NCBI RefSeq assembly: GCF_022581195.2
Contig: NC_061460.1
Coordinates: forward strand, 11,009,501-11,073,500
Source: Helicoverpa zea
Lineage: Eukaryota > Arthropoda > Insecta > Lepidoptera > Noctuidae
Direction: 5' to 3'
Length of the DNA: 64,000 nt
The notes under the pieces were generated by a model. That model ran no database searches, was not told where the DNA came from, and worked only from the letters and a program-made list of their open reading frames with translations. The position numbers were made by a program, and so were the translations under genes. Positions 35,306 to 48,345 of the stretch are shown here, one piece after another. Positions within the stretch are counted from its first letter, which is position 1. Every line of letters starts with the position of its first letter.

Positions 35306-35591
35306 AAAAGTCGTGGTGGCCTACTGGATAAAGCACCAACCTCTCATGTATGAGTGTGTGGGTTCGATTCCAGGGCAGGCAAGTACCAATGCAACTTTTT
35401 TACGTTTGTATGTACTTTCTAAGTATATCTAAGACACCAATGGCTGATAAAATGGTGAAGGAAACTGGACTGTAAAGTCTGAAATCACCAACCCGCATTG
35501 AACAAGCGTGGTGATTAACACTCATTCCTTCTCCGTGTGAGAGGAGGCGTGTGCCCAGTACAGTGGGACGATAAAAAGGCTGTAGCCGTAA
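35306..35591 (+). mobile_element. tRNA-derived SINE, near full length
   Basis: The 5' end is tRNA-like, with an A-box-like tggcctactgg (35316-35326) and a B box gggttcgattcc about 36 bp on. The body holds caccaatggctgataaaatg and gcattgaacaagcgtggtga, and the 3' part ttctccgtgtgagaggagg and gtgggacgataaaaaggctg. CATTAAA at 35299-35305 and 35592-35598 is a possible target duplication. Relatives lie at 21053-21145 and 61398-61592. Confidence 0.8.
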
Positions 35592-35646
35592 CATTAAAGT
35601 ACGGCAGAGTGCGTCAAAACCAACTAAATCTCAGTTCATTGGCAGT

Positions 35647-35765
35647 AAAATGCGCTAACTATGCGAGGTTTGTGTGGCAGTGATCGAATGCGGTGCCGTG
35701 ACGTACCGATGTGTCGCCGCGACGTGCGATTAGCGCGCCTTGTTAGCACGCTACGCGTAAACAAC
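35647..35765. promoter_or_regulatory. GC-rich element, copy 2 of a duplicated pair
   Basis: The second copy of the block at 35129-35275, in the same orientation. The SINE at 35306-35591 accounts for most of the spacer, so the two copies were about 80-90 bp apart before it inserted. Confidence 0.6.
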
Positions 35766-38700
35766 GTAAAGAATGTACTGACTTGTAACCTGTGGATGTC
35801 GTTGTCTACGTCATGTCTAGGTTTCGTAATTTCTAGCATATAAACTGACGATTAATGACGGGTCAGGGATTTGTCATTCAGACACTTGCTTTAGTTAGTA
35901 AAGCAAGAAATTGCTGTTCGATACAAAAGTTGAGAGTCTTACAATTTGTACGCTAGGAAAGAAAATTCTAGTGTCTCCAAGTAAGGCATGCGACACCCAT
36001 TAAACGCTCACAGCTAGTTTAATAGCATTAACCCCCACCTTAGACGACACCAAAAACAGTCACCTAACACCGAAACAATCCCTTTTCTTTGTTAAACCGT
36101 TTATGGGGGGTAACACCAAAAGTGTTTTGGTACCATGTAACCGTGGCTTACCTAGCAGGCACTAGTACTTGGTACCTCAGGTGATTTACCCGAGGTGCTC
36201 CCTTGTCCCCTTGCTAAGCGACACGACCAATAAATACTGGTAGCGATTTAAAGACGAGACCTAAACGTTAATCCGGAACAAGAACGTGTAGGGTTACGTT
36301 TGATAGCTTTAGGAGCTGGTTTTTGTAGCAGTTTAGTGTTAGACTTGAGCTACGGAAATTATTTCGGCCTAGAAAAACGTGCTCTATATTTGATGCTTCT
36401 ATGTGCCGCGTTAAGCTCGAAGTTCAGTTAATGGCATCGACTGTTTATGGTCACTAAGTTAAAAGAAGACTAGAAACTATCTTAGAACTGTGTGAGAACC
36501 TTTTTGCTGTGAATTTATATTTTCGTTTACAGATTTTATTTATATTGTCAGTCATTTTTAACCGACTTCCCAAAACGGAGGAGGTTCTTAATTCGTCGGG
36601 ATCTTTTTATCGAGATTTATTTCATTGAGCCTTATTTCTTCGGTCTTTCAAGACATTCCTGCAGCTTGTACTGACACAAACAGCGTGTAAAATACTGTAA
36701 CAAACATGAATATTTAACTCAAATTACCTGCTAGATACACTCAATTTTCTACAGCTATCTAAAATTTACATAATCTAGTGGACGTCGAAATTTCGCAACA
36801 ACCGCAGAGTAAGGTTACATTTGCAACGGAACACCTGTTCACAAATTCCCGCTTCGATTTATTTACATTTATCTGCACCGAAATACTCGCAAGTTATTCG
36901 AATCATAAGTTCTTGTCTTCACCTGACTGTTTGCCTAAATGTCAACGGTGTAAAATGTAATAAGATTTCTTGTAGCCCTATTATTATTCAGGGTGTCGAT
37001 AAGGCAACTGCCGTGCGAAATCAGTATTGTAAGTTGTGACATCTGAAAATGTGTGCGCTTGCTACACTTCGGAGAAATGGGTTTGGTTTGGAAATTGAAC
37101 TTGTTGTTTTATGTGGTGTGTTTTAGTTTGGAATGCGAAGTCAATTGTTTTTCACAAAACTGATAACAAAAATATATAGGTATTGGGAAGAGTTACTTGA
37201 TGTGCCCACTGTGTGAGTGTTGAATTTTCATTCTTTGAATAGGAAGCGTCTTTTATTTCTATTGGCAGTGTATCTAAGTTTGTAAGTCAATATGGAATTT
37301 CTGATTCAAGTTTAGGTAGATGGTTGTACTTATATTTCGATAGAGAGTTAGCGACAAGAAAATTATTAATACGCATTTGAGACTTGAAGCAATTTTATTA
37401 AAAATACCATCGTCTTTTAACACACCATTTATCTCTCATTATCATACAGGATACGATTAATTCTCATTGAGAGGCAATCACTAGTCGATCGATGTCGAGT
37501 CGCGTGTGTCGACATCGACATACAGATAACATCACTACTTTCAAGTGTCAGTGGTACGCGGCAAATCGCATGAAATTCCTGTAAATGGCGATTAGTCAGT
37601 GATCGCGTTAATGGCTCTCAAAACGGCGCCGTAACGCGCGTGCGCGCACGCACCCGACTCATAATGTCTAGGGTTGCTAGTGTAAAATATTGGGAAATTC
37701 AAATAGGTCTGTAAATATAGCCCGATTCATATATAAAATCCTTTTTCTCTAAAAGGGTGACTAATTAGCGAAATTGACTGATTAGCGAGTTTTAACGTTC
37801 CTAGCGAAGTTTTTTACATATCACTCACTCTCTCTCTTCTTGATGAAGATTAAGTATGTATTTTTTATTTGTTTTAATCAGTTGACTAGTTTTCTTAATA
37901 CATTTTTTAAAATTAACAGTTAGGTATGTATATTCTATTCAGTTTCATCTTTTATTGTAAGTAAAATAATGAAATTATTTAAATGACAAACTTGACATGA
38001 GATGAATAAGTTGCTTTCTCGACATCAATATTCAATCCACGATTGGAACCCTAGCGCCGGAGACAACAGATTAAACCAAAAACAAGTCCCAGCCCTAAGA
38101 GGATCGCGCGCGCCGAATAGTTCCCACTAACAACGATTACTCTCGGCGATAATCACCCATAGTTGTTCACTACATTCTATTAACATAAAGCTAAGGGAAC
38201 GCTGAGTCGCCGCGACAACTCCAACCACTATAAAAATGTAATCATTTCACAGAATATTACTATGAAAATGTGGCCCCTCCGTGTCAATATGTTGCTTATG
38301 AAATAACGAGAGCTTATTATCTATTTTAAACCCAGAACTGCACTTCGCCATCCGCTGACTTTATTAAGGCATCAATTAGAGTAATTGGATATGTATGATA
38401 AATAAATATCAAAAACGTATTGGGAATTAGCCAGTTTTTTGTGCGAGGCAGTGTTAAGCTCCAATTAAAAATGCTCCAATGAAACGTGCGGCTCAGATGA
38501 AAGGCTATTTTTAATTCAATAAAAAAATGATTACGAGAAATTGCTAAACCACAGACCACAATAGTAATAAAGTGCCAATTTTCAAACAACGACCGGCAGA
38601 CTAGAGGTGATCACGCAACGGACTATGAAATGAAATTCTATGCTTATTGTCTCGCTATCGAACGGAAATCATTTGATTGCTAAGATCATTAACGCTGATT

Positions 38701-41594
38701 TAATTCAACATGATTTTAGCTCAATCTTGCGAAATTTAATAACTCCGAGTATTTCAACGTGGAGCCATTTGTGTGTAATAAATGCGGAGTGACCTGTAAC
38801 ACAGCCGTGTAGAATTACGATGAAAACTAATAATCATAATGTCCACCAGACAGAAATAATGATGAATAAATTAGAACTTAGCTTCGTACGTTGTTGCAAA
38901 ATTGACTGGAGTGTCACAATTTTGATAAATCTTTGCAAAATCCGTCGACACAGTATGTGAATTTCTAGGATATGATTCTTCCTATAAGAAGACTTACCTC
39001 TTGTGCCAAAAATCTCCTAAAAAATATTTGCTGATTCCGTCAGCCGTCCTAAAACAAAATTGCTCGTTTGCAAGAGGTGAACTGAATTTTTGCTAGGTAC
39101 TGTTACAGTTTACAAGCTTATTAAACAGCTTGAAAAGAATCGTCGTTGAATTATTTCCTTTTACATTAAATCGTACCTATAATAAAAGACATCTAATGAC
39201 ACTGTTCCACCATTTTACAATATCTTTCGCCGTTGACTTAACACAGTCCCCGCTCTCCCTGAAACTCCTCCCAATAAGGCAAAACGCGTGAAGGCACATA
39301 AATCGCATGTATTTGACGCTCGTTACACGTTGTTTTCAGATGAGCCTCCATCATACTCGTACTAACAATATGTCCTTAGCCTTGTATAAGGGCTGTTAGC
39401 TTTCTAGTTTTCTGTATAAGGTTGTTATTTGCACCGTAACACGTCGCCCCGATACGATCGCATTGTGTGAGCATTTTAGATCATGTGAGCCAAATTGAGG
39501 GTTTGTTTCGATGTGCGAGGGATACTGGTTTGTCGGTTCGTATTAGGAATGGGTAATGGTGGAAGATGTATTGTATTTGAATCGGAATCGAGAATCGGGG
39601 GCTTGGTTTTGAAAATTGTGTCTGCTTGAAAGTTGATGTGTCTGCGCTGGTGATGGGGCAATATTGATAGTTATCTAGCAACATTATAATACCTTCAATA
39701 ATGCAGGAGAATATGTTATTTTTTAAAAAACTCGCGATCAAATAGAATATCTTGTCTATCAAACAGATGTAGGTTTGAGCTCTTATGAACCAAAGGACCA
39801 AGTTTTTCCTCATGAAGAATTTTTGCTGCCACTCGCAATAAACATCCTCAGCTTTTAGAACAAGTTTTCTTCGCTTATTAATAAGGCTGCCTTTTTATGA
39901 GATTCTATTTGAAAAATGTAACGACTAATTCAATGGAATTTCTAGTTTCATTATCGCAATGTAAAAAATCTAAACGGCACCAGGAACTCGTTTCGTCTAT
40001 GAAAAAATAAAAAAATTGCCTCAGCATCTGCTAGGCCCAGCCATTCATTTACGCTTTTAGATTTAATTTTATGCGTGACCGGATTCACACAGCGGGGGTG
40101 TTGATTCTAAAAGGTACTTGAATAGCGCATTTACATGATGCAGAAAATCGGTAGTTAGGCTCAAAATTCGATTTGATTCTTCCGAGAATCTGAGTAGGAT
40201 CTGGTTCGTTCGTAAGTCCAACGCAGTGGAATAATATTGTATTCCTACCTTTCTACTTCTTGGGTCTGTTTTCTACCTTTTGAAATGGAACGAAGTGTTT
40301 ATATTTTGCTAAACGCTGGACAATAATGCTTTTCTGCTTTTAAGATTACTTAGTTATCGGTTCTGTAATTGTGGGGCGGGACAGTTACTCGTGCGGTCGT
40401 GGTGCTGTAATCAGCCGCAGTTTCCTCGCGATAAGATGCGAAAGAAACATGTGATCGCGATTCACCAGGATACGTCCGTTCAGCCGCGTATCCGAACGCT
40501 GCCTTAACGGCGGGAACATAGCTTATTAGCGAGCGTTACAACAAAAAATAAAAAGTTACAAGTCAATCAAACGTTGTCTCTGGTGTGTCATCTGCGCGGC
40601 GCGCCGCTCGCCTTATACGGACAAACGTTTGATAGATGAACCGTCGTCAGCTTTGAATCCCTTACGTCCGCAACTATAACATATAAATAACATTTTTATA
40701 TAAAAATATCAAAGGCCTCCTCTAATACTTCCAATCTAATCACGTAGAAGTTTTTATTGGACTATGTTTTGCCTCATCGTATATAATTGATTGATCTCCA
40801 GTACCGGGTATTAGATTTAAAATAAGTCAATTTATATCCAAGGCGAGGGTTAGATGAAGAGAATTGCGACGTTTTATGTCCGGCCGTATGTTAGTTTGAG
40901 ATTGAAGAGGTCTCTTAGTAAGGTATAAGGATCGTCTTAGATTTAAGTAGGCTATTCCATAAATCTATAGAAAACACGTCCGCGTCAACGTGTGAACGTC
41001 TAATACATTTTTATAAGTTAACAATAGATTCTGAAGTCTGTCAGTCAACTCGTTCAACAGAACTTCTAGAAAACCTTTTGGTAACTTAATTGGATTGCAC
41101 GTGTATTTTATACGATTTCGTAATGGCTACGAGCCACAAGTCCGCAGCAATTGATCATTTATTTTAAAATGTACATTTCAAAGAAAACAGGACACAGTCG
41201 TTTCGAGAATTCCGTGAAAAAACAAACTTAAAAAAGAGTTTGGTTAGTCGTGACCGCGTTGGAGTAATTTGGTTTGCCGGCGGCGTGTTCCCGCGCCCGC
41301 GACAGGTGAATGCGCGACTGCGGCGCTAGTGTCGCCCGATACTTCACCCACAATTAGCGGATGCGTTCGGATACCAATTAAACGGACACGGCGACAACTC
41401 CTGCGCCTTTGCTTTACAAAAAAAGAGCGCTGTCTTAGCATTCCACGTTCAAATTGAAAAATTGCGACGTTAATCAATGTTCTATTTCCGAAAGGCTATT
41501 TATTTCATTCAGGAAAGACATTTTTATAGATATCTTTTTTGCAGACCTTTATCACAAAATAAGTACGTCTACTAACTCTTGTTTTTTGTTTCAG
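35766..41594. other. Gene-free region with GC-rich islands, part 2
   Basis: No coding exon is supported. A repeat head (aaccgacttcccaaaacgg) lies at 36559. GC-rich islands occur at 37480-37670 (ending in an alternating cgcgcgtgcgcgcac run), 38040-38220, 40380-40680 and 41260-41420. The stretch could be the 5' intron and enhancers of the gene at 41596, or regulatory DNA of a gene outside the window. Confidence 0.4.
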
Positions 41595-41595
41595 A

Positions 41596-42628
41596 ATGAG
41601 GAATGACATGAAGTCGCGGCAAGGTTCGTTAATTCTTTTTTTATGTCACGTTACTAGAGTCAGAAACCGATGCATCCCTGAATTCATGGCTCCCAAGCCA
41701 ACTCTGTTCAGTCAAAACCAATTTTTCCCTCATAACAGCACTGCGTTAAGAGACCTTCGCTCAGCCCTTACACCCTTAAAATCTTTTTATATTAGTTTGT
41801 GCCTTTGATATAATCATTTACCAAATATTTGAATGTCGTCCCCCAGTGGTGAGCCGGAGCCCGATAGCGGTCCCTCGGACGCCGCCGCAGTTCCCGACGA
41901 GTCCCGCGCCGCTGCCGCAGAAAGTCAACCGCACTCGCTCCAACAGTACTTCGATGACCTCGCCGCCCGCCTCTACAAGAAAGAGAACCTCCTCCGGGGT
42001 CTTCCAAGTCAGTGGACATTTATGTAATAGTTCTTTTGAAGAAGTTTTGGGTCACTGGTCTCTCATCAGCGAAATTAACTTAAACATTTTAATGGAGTGA
42101 AGAGATTGTTTGATATTCCACTGAATAACTTTATGTACCAACTGTGTGACAAACTGTATGGTACTATTACGTATTTGTTAGCTATTTTTTAAGCCTCATG
42201 GATTGGTCTCAAATTATTGTTCATAGTATGCTATATCAGCGGAATATTCAACAACGCAATCTTGTTCCCCGTTTGATAATTTAGTTCTAAACTTTTGCGT
42301 ATTTTAATTATAAGTTTGACATTACCAAATATATTTACCGTTTTCTCTCTCAAAGGTTGACGAGTCAGAACCTCTACCCAAGAAGCCAGAAGTGTCTCCC
42401 CACCAGCCCGACACGCCGCGCCCTCGCGCCGACCCAGCGAACGGACGCAAAAAGACTGACGCAGCCGAACCCGCCAAAAAAGATACCATCGCAAAGAAAA
42501 AAGATGTCCCAGAAAAGAAAAAGATAGACAATGTAGATAATAAAAGTGATAAAGTAATTGAGAAGTTTGACAGCAAAGCTAAGTCGAACTGTGTGACTGC
42601 TTTCAAGGAAAGCGATAGTTGGGACTGA
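41596..42628 (+). CDS. Unrecognised Ser/Pro/Lys-rich protein, three coding exons (153 aa)
   Basis: The exons are 41595-41623 (ATG at 41596), 41847-42007 and 42356-42628, with phases 1 and 0 agreeing at the two junctions. The predicted protein starts MRNDMKSRQVVSRSPIAVPR, runs through a Pro/Ser-rich segment with basophilic kinase-like sites (RTRSNS, RKRTSS), then a Lys/Asp-rich coiled or disordered stretch, and ends K-E-S-D-S-W-D. No domain or family is recognisable. A typical acceptor sits one base before the ATG, so a spliced 5' UTR, or further coding exons upstream, is likely. An alternative reading frame of the middle exon cannot join to exon 3 without a stop. It may be the C-terminal end of a larger gene. 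Confidence 0.6.
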
Positions 42629-45159
42629 ATGTATTAAATAAGTTGATGTTGTATTCTGTCGTTTTATTATGTTTCTTCGAGTACCATAAAGTTCCTTCCA
42701 AAGTTTCATTCCTTCCCGGTTGTATAGTTGTTTTGTTAAAGAGTGCCGACGAAAGAGTGGCTAATAACAGTAGGTAACAAAAAAGTTGGTAATTTCTACT
42801 ACGATTATCTCTGTAGTCATCAACACACAATCCTTCAAGCCTTTAGTCACCTTATTTTCCTTCAGTTAAATTTCATACAAATGCAAAAAATAATACTTAA
42901 CTTAGGTACATAAGTAAATAAACATATCTATCGTCAATACTAAATAGACTTCAAGAAATAAATAATGCCGGTTTATCTTCAGAGTTCCTCTTCATATTGC
43001 AGTGTTGTCGAGAGTGGTCGCCAGCACTTTTGGGATTTCCAAGGGCATTGCATAGCGGGAGGCACATGCCGCTTTGAAACCCCAGCTCTACGGCGACATA
43101 CTTCGTTATTCATATTATTATTTTCGTCACGGTAATATAGGAAGGTACATAATAAATAGGTCTGACAAACGTTTAAAAAAATGGTACCTACTTACACAAC
43201 ACCAAAGTACATTTTAAAATCATTATGACCCATCTCACTGACAACATAAACGTCGGTTTTAATATAAATACAACTTTTACCTTTGTAAATTGAACGAAAA
43301 TATGAAAAAAACTTGATGTAAACGTTGTTTCAAGAAAACTGACGTTTACGTAGTTGGTAAACACTGGGTTAAGTTTTCTAATAAAAAAAATATTAGTACA
43401 AGTATCGTCAACGATTTTTGTTGTGTACATACATCATTCATTGTGCAAATCATTTGGCAAATCTGAGATCTTGGTTCACATTATTTACACATTCGTAAGC
43501 TATATCTAAAAATATATAGCCTATGATTGACACAGAAAAATATTTTATGAAAATTCCAAAGTAAGTTGGCATAAGTGAAAACATCGATTCTACATCACCC
43601 AACAGATTCCCAGAGACCATCTAGTAACCAATACCAACATCCCAGCATTAATTGACCAAATACCCAGGAGCATCAGTCTACCTACTGCGGCCACTAATTG
43701 TGCCATACAATGTCAGTGGTTAATTAAGAGCTCTGAGGGGGTTCATGTAGCCGCATCGCTTTGTATTGTTCGTCAGTTCATGACATTGTCACCTGTGTTT
43801 GTGTCTGTTGGTAAGTTTAGACTCGGGACTGTTTTGGTGTTCTGTTTGTGGCTGTATTTTCAATGAGCAAAGTCTAACATTAGAAATTCGCTTACTGTAT
43901 TGTAAAGAATTATATTTTGAACTGTAGCTGCCTTCTATGTATAGAAGTAAATGTCCCTTCTAGTCTATTCTTTTGTCAACTTTAAAGTTGTGAACCCACT
44001 GAAAAGGTTGGTTTTTATGTGCGTCATCTGTCTTAAACTTATGATTATTTCGAGCAAATTCGACTGTAAATATAAAGTACGTGAAGTAAGGAAAGGGTAA
44101 ATAAGAATAAGTAGTAAATGTAAGAATACTTATCTACTTACGAATATAACAAATATTTTAATATTAATTATTGCAGACTTAAAATAAGAATTTCTAAAGC
44201 TACATTAGCTAATATATCGTCTTCTTGGTGAGAGTTTCTTCGATCGCTGGTAAGGTCCACCATAGCTTGGGACTTAGCAGGCCAGTAAGAATCGCACACC
44301 GACCAGACCGCCAAGACCCTTGCCGTGGATGGACCGTTCATCCTCCAAAATTATGCTGCTTCTCACACCCTTATGTGTAAACCTATGATTACGTAACTTA
44401 AACTTATATACCCAATTGCACCTTATTGAAAAACGGTCGTAGCTCTGAAGACCCACGGTGGCGGTGCACATTCATGCCCGGTGAGTATGAGCAAATCCGC
44501 CCAGCCAGGGGGGACTTTGCCAAGCAGCGGATCAGACCAGTCCTATGTTCTGTCTTATCGGACTTTCGTGTGGAACTCCTGTTACCTAAAACAAAATAAA
44601 TAGCTTTTTAGTAAAAGTGGTAGTGCGATGTACAGTTTAGTGAAACATTAACAGGAGCATTTTATTGTTAACCATTTATTGGCATTGGCTGAAAGGAAGG
44701 AGTTTATAAGGGAGAGAGACATCATGGAGTATATACTTAGAGGTGAACATAAGAAGGATGGGCAAGGGGTGAGTGACAGTCCACTGTGGTAGAGTTAACT
44801 CAATTAGTTTCCACAATAATAACCCTAGGAGTGGGACTCAATTACATTACCGACTTGTTAGCAGTTTTATTAATTAAAACTGGCGACATCGTTAGTAGCT
44901 ACTCAATTTTATAAACTGGCAACCTATTTAGATCAACTCCGTTAGGGAAGTTAAAGTGATATAAAATTATACATCCTTGCTTTTCAAGTCGTTCTTTTTA
45001 TTAGAACAGTTAACCAAAGAAGTTTAACACTGGAGGCGAACCAACAAGCTCACTCACGCATTTTCGATCTCATCGCTATACCTACATGCACACGAAAAAT
45101 TGACTCAAGTACCTATAAACCTACGGGCAGGGCATGACAGCACTCTCAATAAGCATGAT
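42629..45159. other. Noncoding AT-rich stretch
   Basis: I see no gene. Unusual patches are a GC-richer block at 42995-43105 (ggcattgcatagcgggaggc) and another at 44230-44590 (cccacggtggcggtgcac), each with the look of a decayed repeat but no identifiable ends. Confidence 0.4.
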
Positions 45160-45191
45160 ATTTTTACACCATCATCATCATCATCATCATC

Positions 45192-47591
45192 TCAGCCATA
45201 GGACGTCCACTGCTGAACATAGGCCTCCCCCTTTGATCTCCACAGATACCTGTTGGAAGCGACCTGCATCCAGCGTCTTCCGGCGACCTTTATAAGGTCG
45301 TCTGTCCACCTCGTTGGTGGACGTCCTACGCTGCGCTTGCTAGTCCGTGGTCTCCACTCCAGCACTTTTCGGCCCCATCTGCCATCTGCTCTGCGAGCAA
45401 TATGGCCTGCCCATTGCCACTTCAACTTGCTAATCCGGTGGGCTATATCGGTGACTTTGGTTCGTCTACGGATCTCCTCGTTTCGGATTCGATCACGTAG
45501 AGAAACTCCGAGCATAGCCCTCTCCATACCTCGTTGAGCGACTTTGAGCTTTGAGATGAGGCCGATAGTGAGAGACCACGTTTCGGTGCCGTAAGTCATC
45601 ACTGGTAACACACATTGGTTGAAGACTTTCGTCTTGAGGCACTGAGGTATGTCGGACGAAAAGACATTGCGTAGTTTCCCGAACGCTGCCCAGCCGAGTT
45701 GGATTCGGCGGTTGACCTCTTTCTCGAAGTTGGACCTACCTAATTGGACTACTTGTCCTAGGTAGATATATGAGTCAACAACTTCGAGTACCGAGCTTCC
45801 AACAGAGACTGGGGTGGGCTGAACATGGACATTTGACATAATTTTCGTCTTGTCCATGTTCATTTTCAGGCCCACCCGTTGTGAAACTCGGTCGAGGCCC
45901 TCGAGCATCATACTGAGTTCCTCCATCGACTTTGCCATGACTACGATGTCGTCGGCAAACCGAAGGTGAGTGATGTATTCGCCGTTGATGTTGATGCCAA
46001 GTCCTTGCCATTCCAGGAGCTTGAAGGCGTCTTCCATTGCGGCGGTAAACAGTTTCGGGGAGATAACGTCCCCCTGTCTTACGCCTCTTCTCAATGGAAT
46101 CGGCTTCGTGCTATGCTCCTGTACTCGGACCGACATGGTGGCGTTATTATACAAACACTTCAACACCTCGATGTACCGATAGTCAATATGGCATCGCTGG
46201 AGTGACTCAAGTACCGCCCATGTTTCCACCGAATCGAAGGCTTTCTCATAATCCACAAACGCTAAGCATAATGGCAAGTTATACTCCTCGGTCTTCTGTA
46301 TAACTTGCCGCAGCGTATGGATGTGGTCTATGGTACTAAAGCCTCTTCGGAAACCGGCTTGTTCGGGAGGCTGGAAGTCATCAAGCCTGTGTTCGAGACG
46401 GTTCGTGATAACCCTTGAAAACAGCTTATAAACATGGCTTAGAAGTGTGATGGGTCTGTAGTTCTTCAATAGGCAGTTGTCACCTTTTTTGAAGAACAAC
46501 ACCACCCCACCCCTGCTCCATGCTTCAGGCGTTTTGCCCTCGGACAGGACGGAGTTAAAGAGCTTCTGGAGGACTTTAAGTACCGGTGTTCCACCCGCTC
46601 TCAGAAGCTCTGAGGTGATTCCGTCCTCACCCGGCGCCTTGTTGTTCTTAAGCTGCTTCAGGGCCATCCTAATCTCGTACAGACTGATGTCCGGGATATC
46701 TTCGGTATAATGTCGGGACAGCTTGGCTCTTGGATCTCCTGCCAAGCTGTCAACGGGCTTTGCGACCGAAGTGTATAACTGTCCATAGAACCTCTCGATC
46801 TCGCCTAAAACCTCTGCCTTGGTCGACGCTATGCTGCCATCCTCCCGTTTCAGCTTAGTCATCTGGCTTTGCCCAATAGACTTGTCCTTTGCGAACACTT
46901 TGGAGCCTTGGTTTCGCTGTATGGTCTCTTTAACACGGTTCGTATTAAAGAGACGCAGATGGTGTCGCAAGGACTTGGATATGCGTCTATTGAGCTGCCT
47001 GTATGACTTCGCGTCGTGGGAAGACTGCAACTGTAGCAAGCGTCGTTCAGCCATGAGGTTTAAGGTTTGGTCGGTCAGTTTATGAGGTCTGTCTTTACGG
47101 CAGGGTCTAAAAAACTTAGACCCTACCGTGCGGACAGTTTCCACTAGCCCGTCGTTGATCTCGTCCACTGACACTAAGTTCTCGAGGCAAGCAAAGCGAT
47201 TAGAGAGCTCGAGTTGAAAGCTTTCCGGGTTTTGAATATGGGACCGAGTAGGTCGGAGCGTAGACTTCATCAGACTGGACCTTTCAAGTTTAACATTGAT
47301 ATTCAGTGAGGCTCTTACGATTCGGTGATCGCTACCGGTTTTAACCCTGTTGATCACAGAGACATCACTGAATATCCGTTTCTTGTCGGTCATGAAGAAG
47401 TCTATCTCGTTTCTCGTGAAACCATCGGGACTTAACCAGGTCCATTTCCTGTGAGGCGGCTTCTGGAAGAAAGAGTTCATCATAAAGAGTTCCTCTTTCT
47501 CCAGAAAGTCGGCCAGCCTCTGTCCCCTAGGGTTCCGTTGCCCATACCCAAATTGCCCCACTCTCAACTCATCACCGCTTTTCTTGCCCAA
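45192..47591 (-). pseudogene. RTE reverse transcriptase region (799-aa open frame)
   Basis: The open frame holds the end of the endonuclease domain (SDHRIVRA, with its catalytic His) and a complete reverse transcriptase. RT landmarks in order are NNKAPGEDGI, FFKKGD followed by NYRPITLLS, AGFRRGFSTIDHI, FVDYEKAFDS, GVRQGDVISP, the catalytic LRFADDIVVMA, and YIYLGQ. The C-terminus has WAGHIARRADGRWGRKVLEW, found in RTE and related elements. It cannot translate together with the upstream endonuclease frame because of the break at about 47564-47591, so this copy is not an intact autonomous element. Confidence 0.9.
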
Positions 47592-48157
47592 TCACAGTCC
47601 CCCATAACAACAGTGAAGTGGGTTTTGGAACTATGCATGGCCCTACTTACGTCCTCATACATAGTCTCCACCTCATCATCGGAGTGTGACGAGGTCGGTG
47701 CATATACCTGAATGACCTTCAGCGAATATCTTTCAGATATTCTGAGTATTAGGTATATCACCCTGTTCGACACACTGTCGATGGTTATTATGTTGTTTAC
47801 GAGGGACTTGTGAACGAGAAACCCGACACCACCTTGGGACTTTTGGTCGCCCTCCCGGTAGTAGAGCAAGTTACCAGACTTCAGGGTTACGGTGTCCTCT
47901 CCCTCTCTACGGACTTCGCATAACCCTATGATGTCCCAATGTAGCTTGCTCAACTCCTCTTCCAGCTCGCAGATCCTTTCGTCAGTTCTCAATGTGCGTA
48001 TGTTGTGTGTTACCAGGGCCAGTCGTCGTGGGGGTGGGTAGCCGGATCTCTTCCGGAGATTCTTAGCACCCCCTGCTCCGCCGTTACCTTGACCGCTACC
48101 CGCGCCAGGGATAGCGGAGCTGCCGGGGACTGGGGGCCTGGTTTCTGTGAATATCAT
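47564..48157 (-). pseudogene. RTE apurinic-like endonuclease region, N-terminal frame (197 aa)
   Basis: After a Gly/Pro-rich leader the frame shows the APE-type endonuclease order: LVTHNIRTL, then a helix and DIIGLCEVRREGE (metal-binding Glu), GGVGFLVHKS, LKVIQVYAPTS, and VVMGD, where it drifts out of frame and stops. Compared with the family order, a short deletion removes the residues after MGD and joins two frames. The downstream continuation is the separate entry 45192-47591. Confidence 0.88.
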
Positions 48158-48345
48158 TTGGGGGGTATTTGCCTTTAATCGCCACGCTTGGCAGGCGGGT
48201 TAGCGATCGCAGTGAGCGTGTACAGTTCGCGGAGGGCGCTGCTGCCCGACCTCCGGTTTTCCCTTAGTCGCCTCTTACGACACCCACGGGATGATTTGGG
48301 GGGAGCGCAATTCTAAGCCGGCGTCCCACGGCAAATTTTTACACC

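Larger units (their letters stand above)
45171..48334 (-). mobile_element. RTE-clade non-LTR retrotransposon, near full length
   Basis: The element is bounded by the 11-bp duplication ATTTTTACACC (45160-45170 and 48335-48345). On the minus strand it has a 5' leader (48334-48158) with the word cccgtgggtgtcgtaagagg, an endonuclease frame, an RT frame and a short 3' UTR ending in a (GAT)n tail. RTE proteins are often annotated as craniofacial development protein 2-like because of the endonuclease part. The perfect target duplication and open frames show a young copy. It is broken only where the endonuclease and RT frames meet. Confidence 0.93.

Noticed and set aside
35310..35385. Possible tRNA gene
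   Set aside because: A- and B-box-like words are present, but the cloverleaf does not close and the sequence continues as a SINE with copies elsewhere.
37629..37652. Alternating cgcg/gcgc run as a Z-DNA site
   Set aside because: It is short and sits in a CpG-rich island. Composition alone does not support a specific structure.
41833..42027. Alternative frame across 41847-42007 beginning M-S-S-P-S-G-E-P
   Set aside because: With the donor at 42007 this frame joins exon 42356-42628 at a stop codon, while the other frame joins both neighbours in phase.
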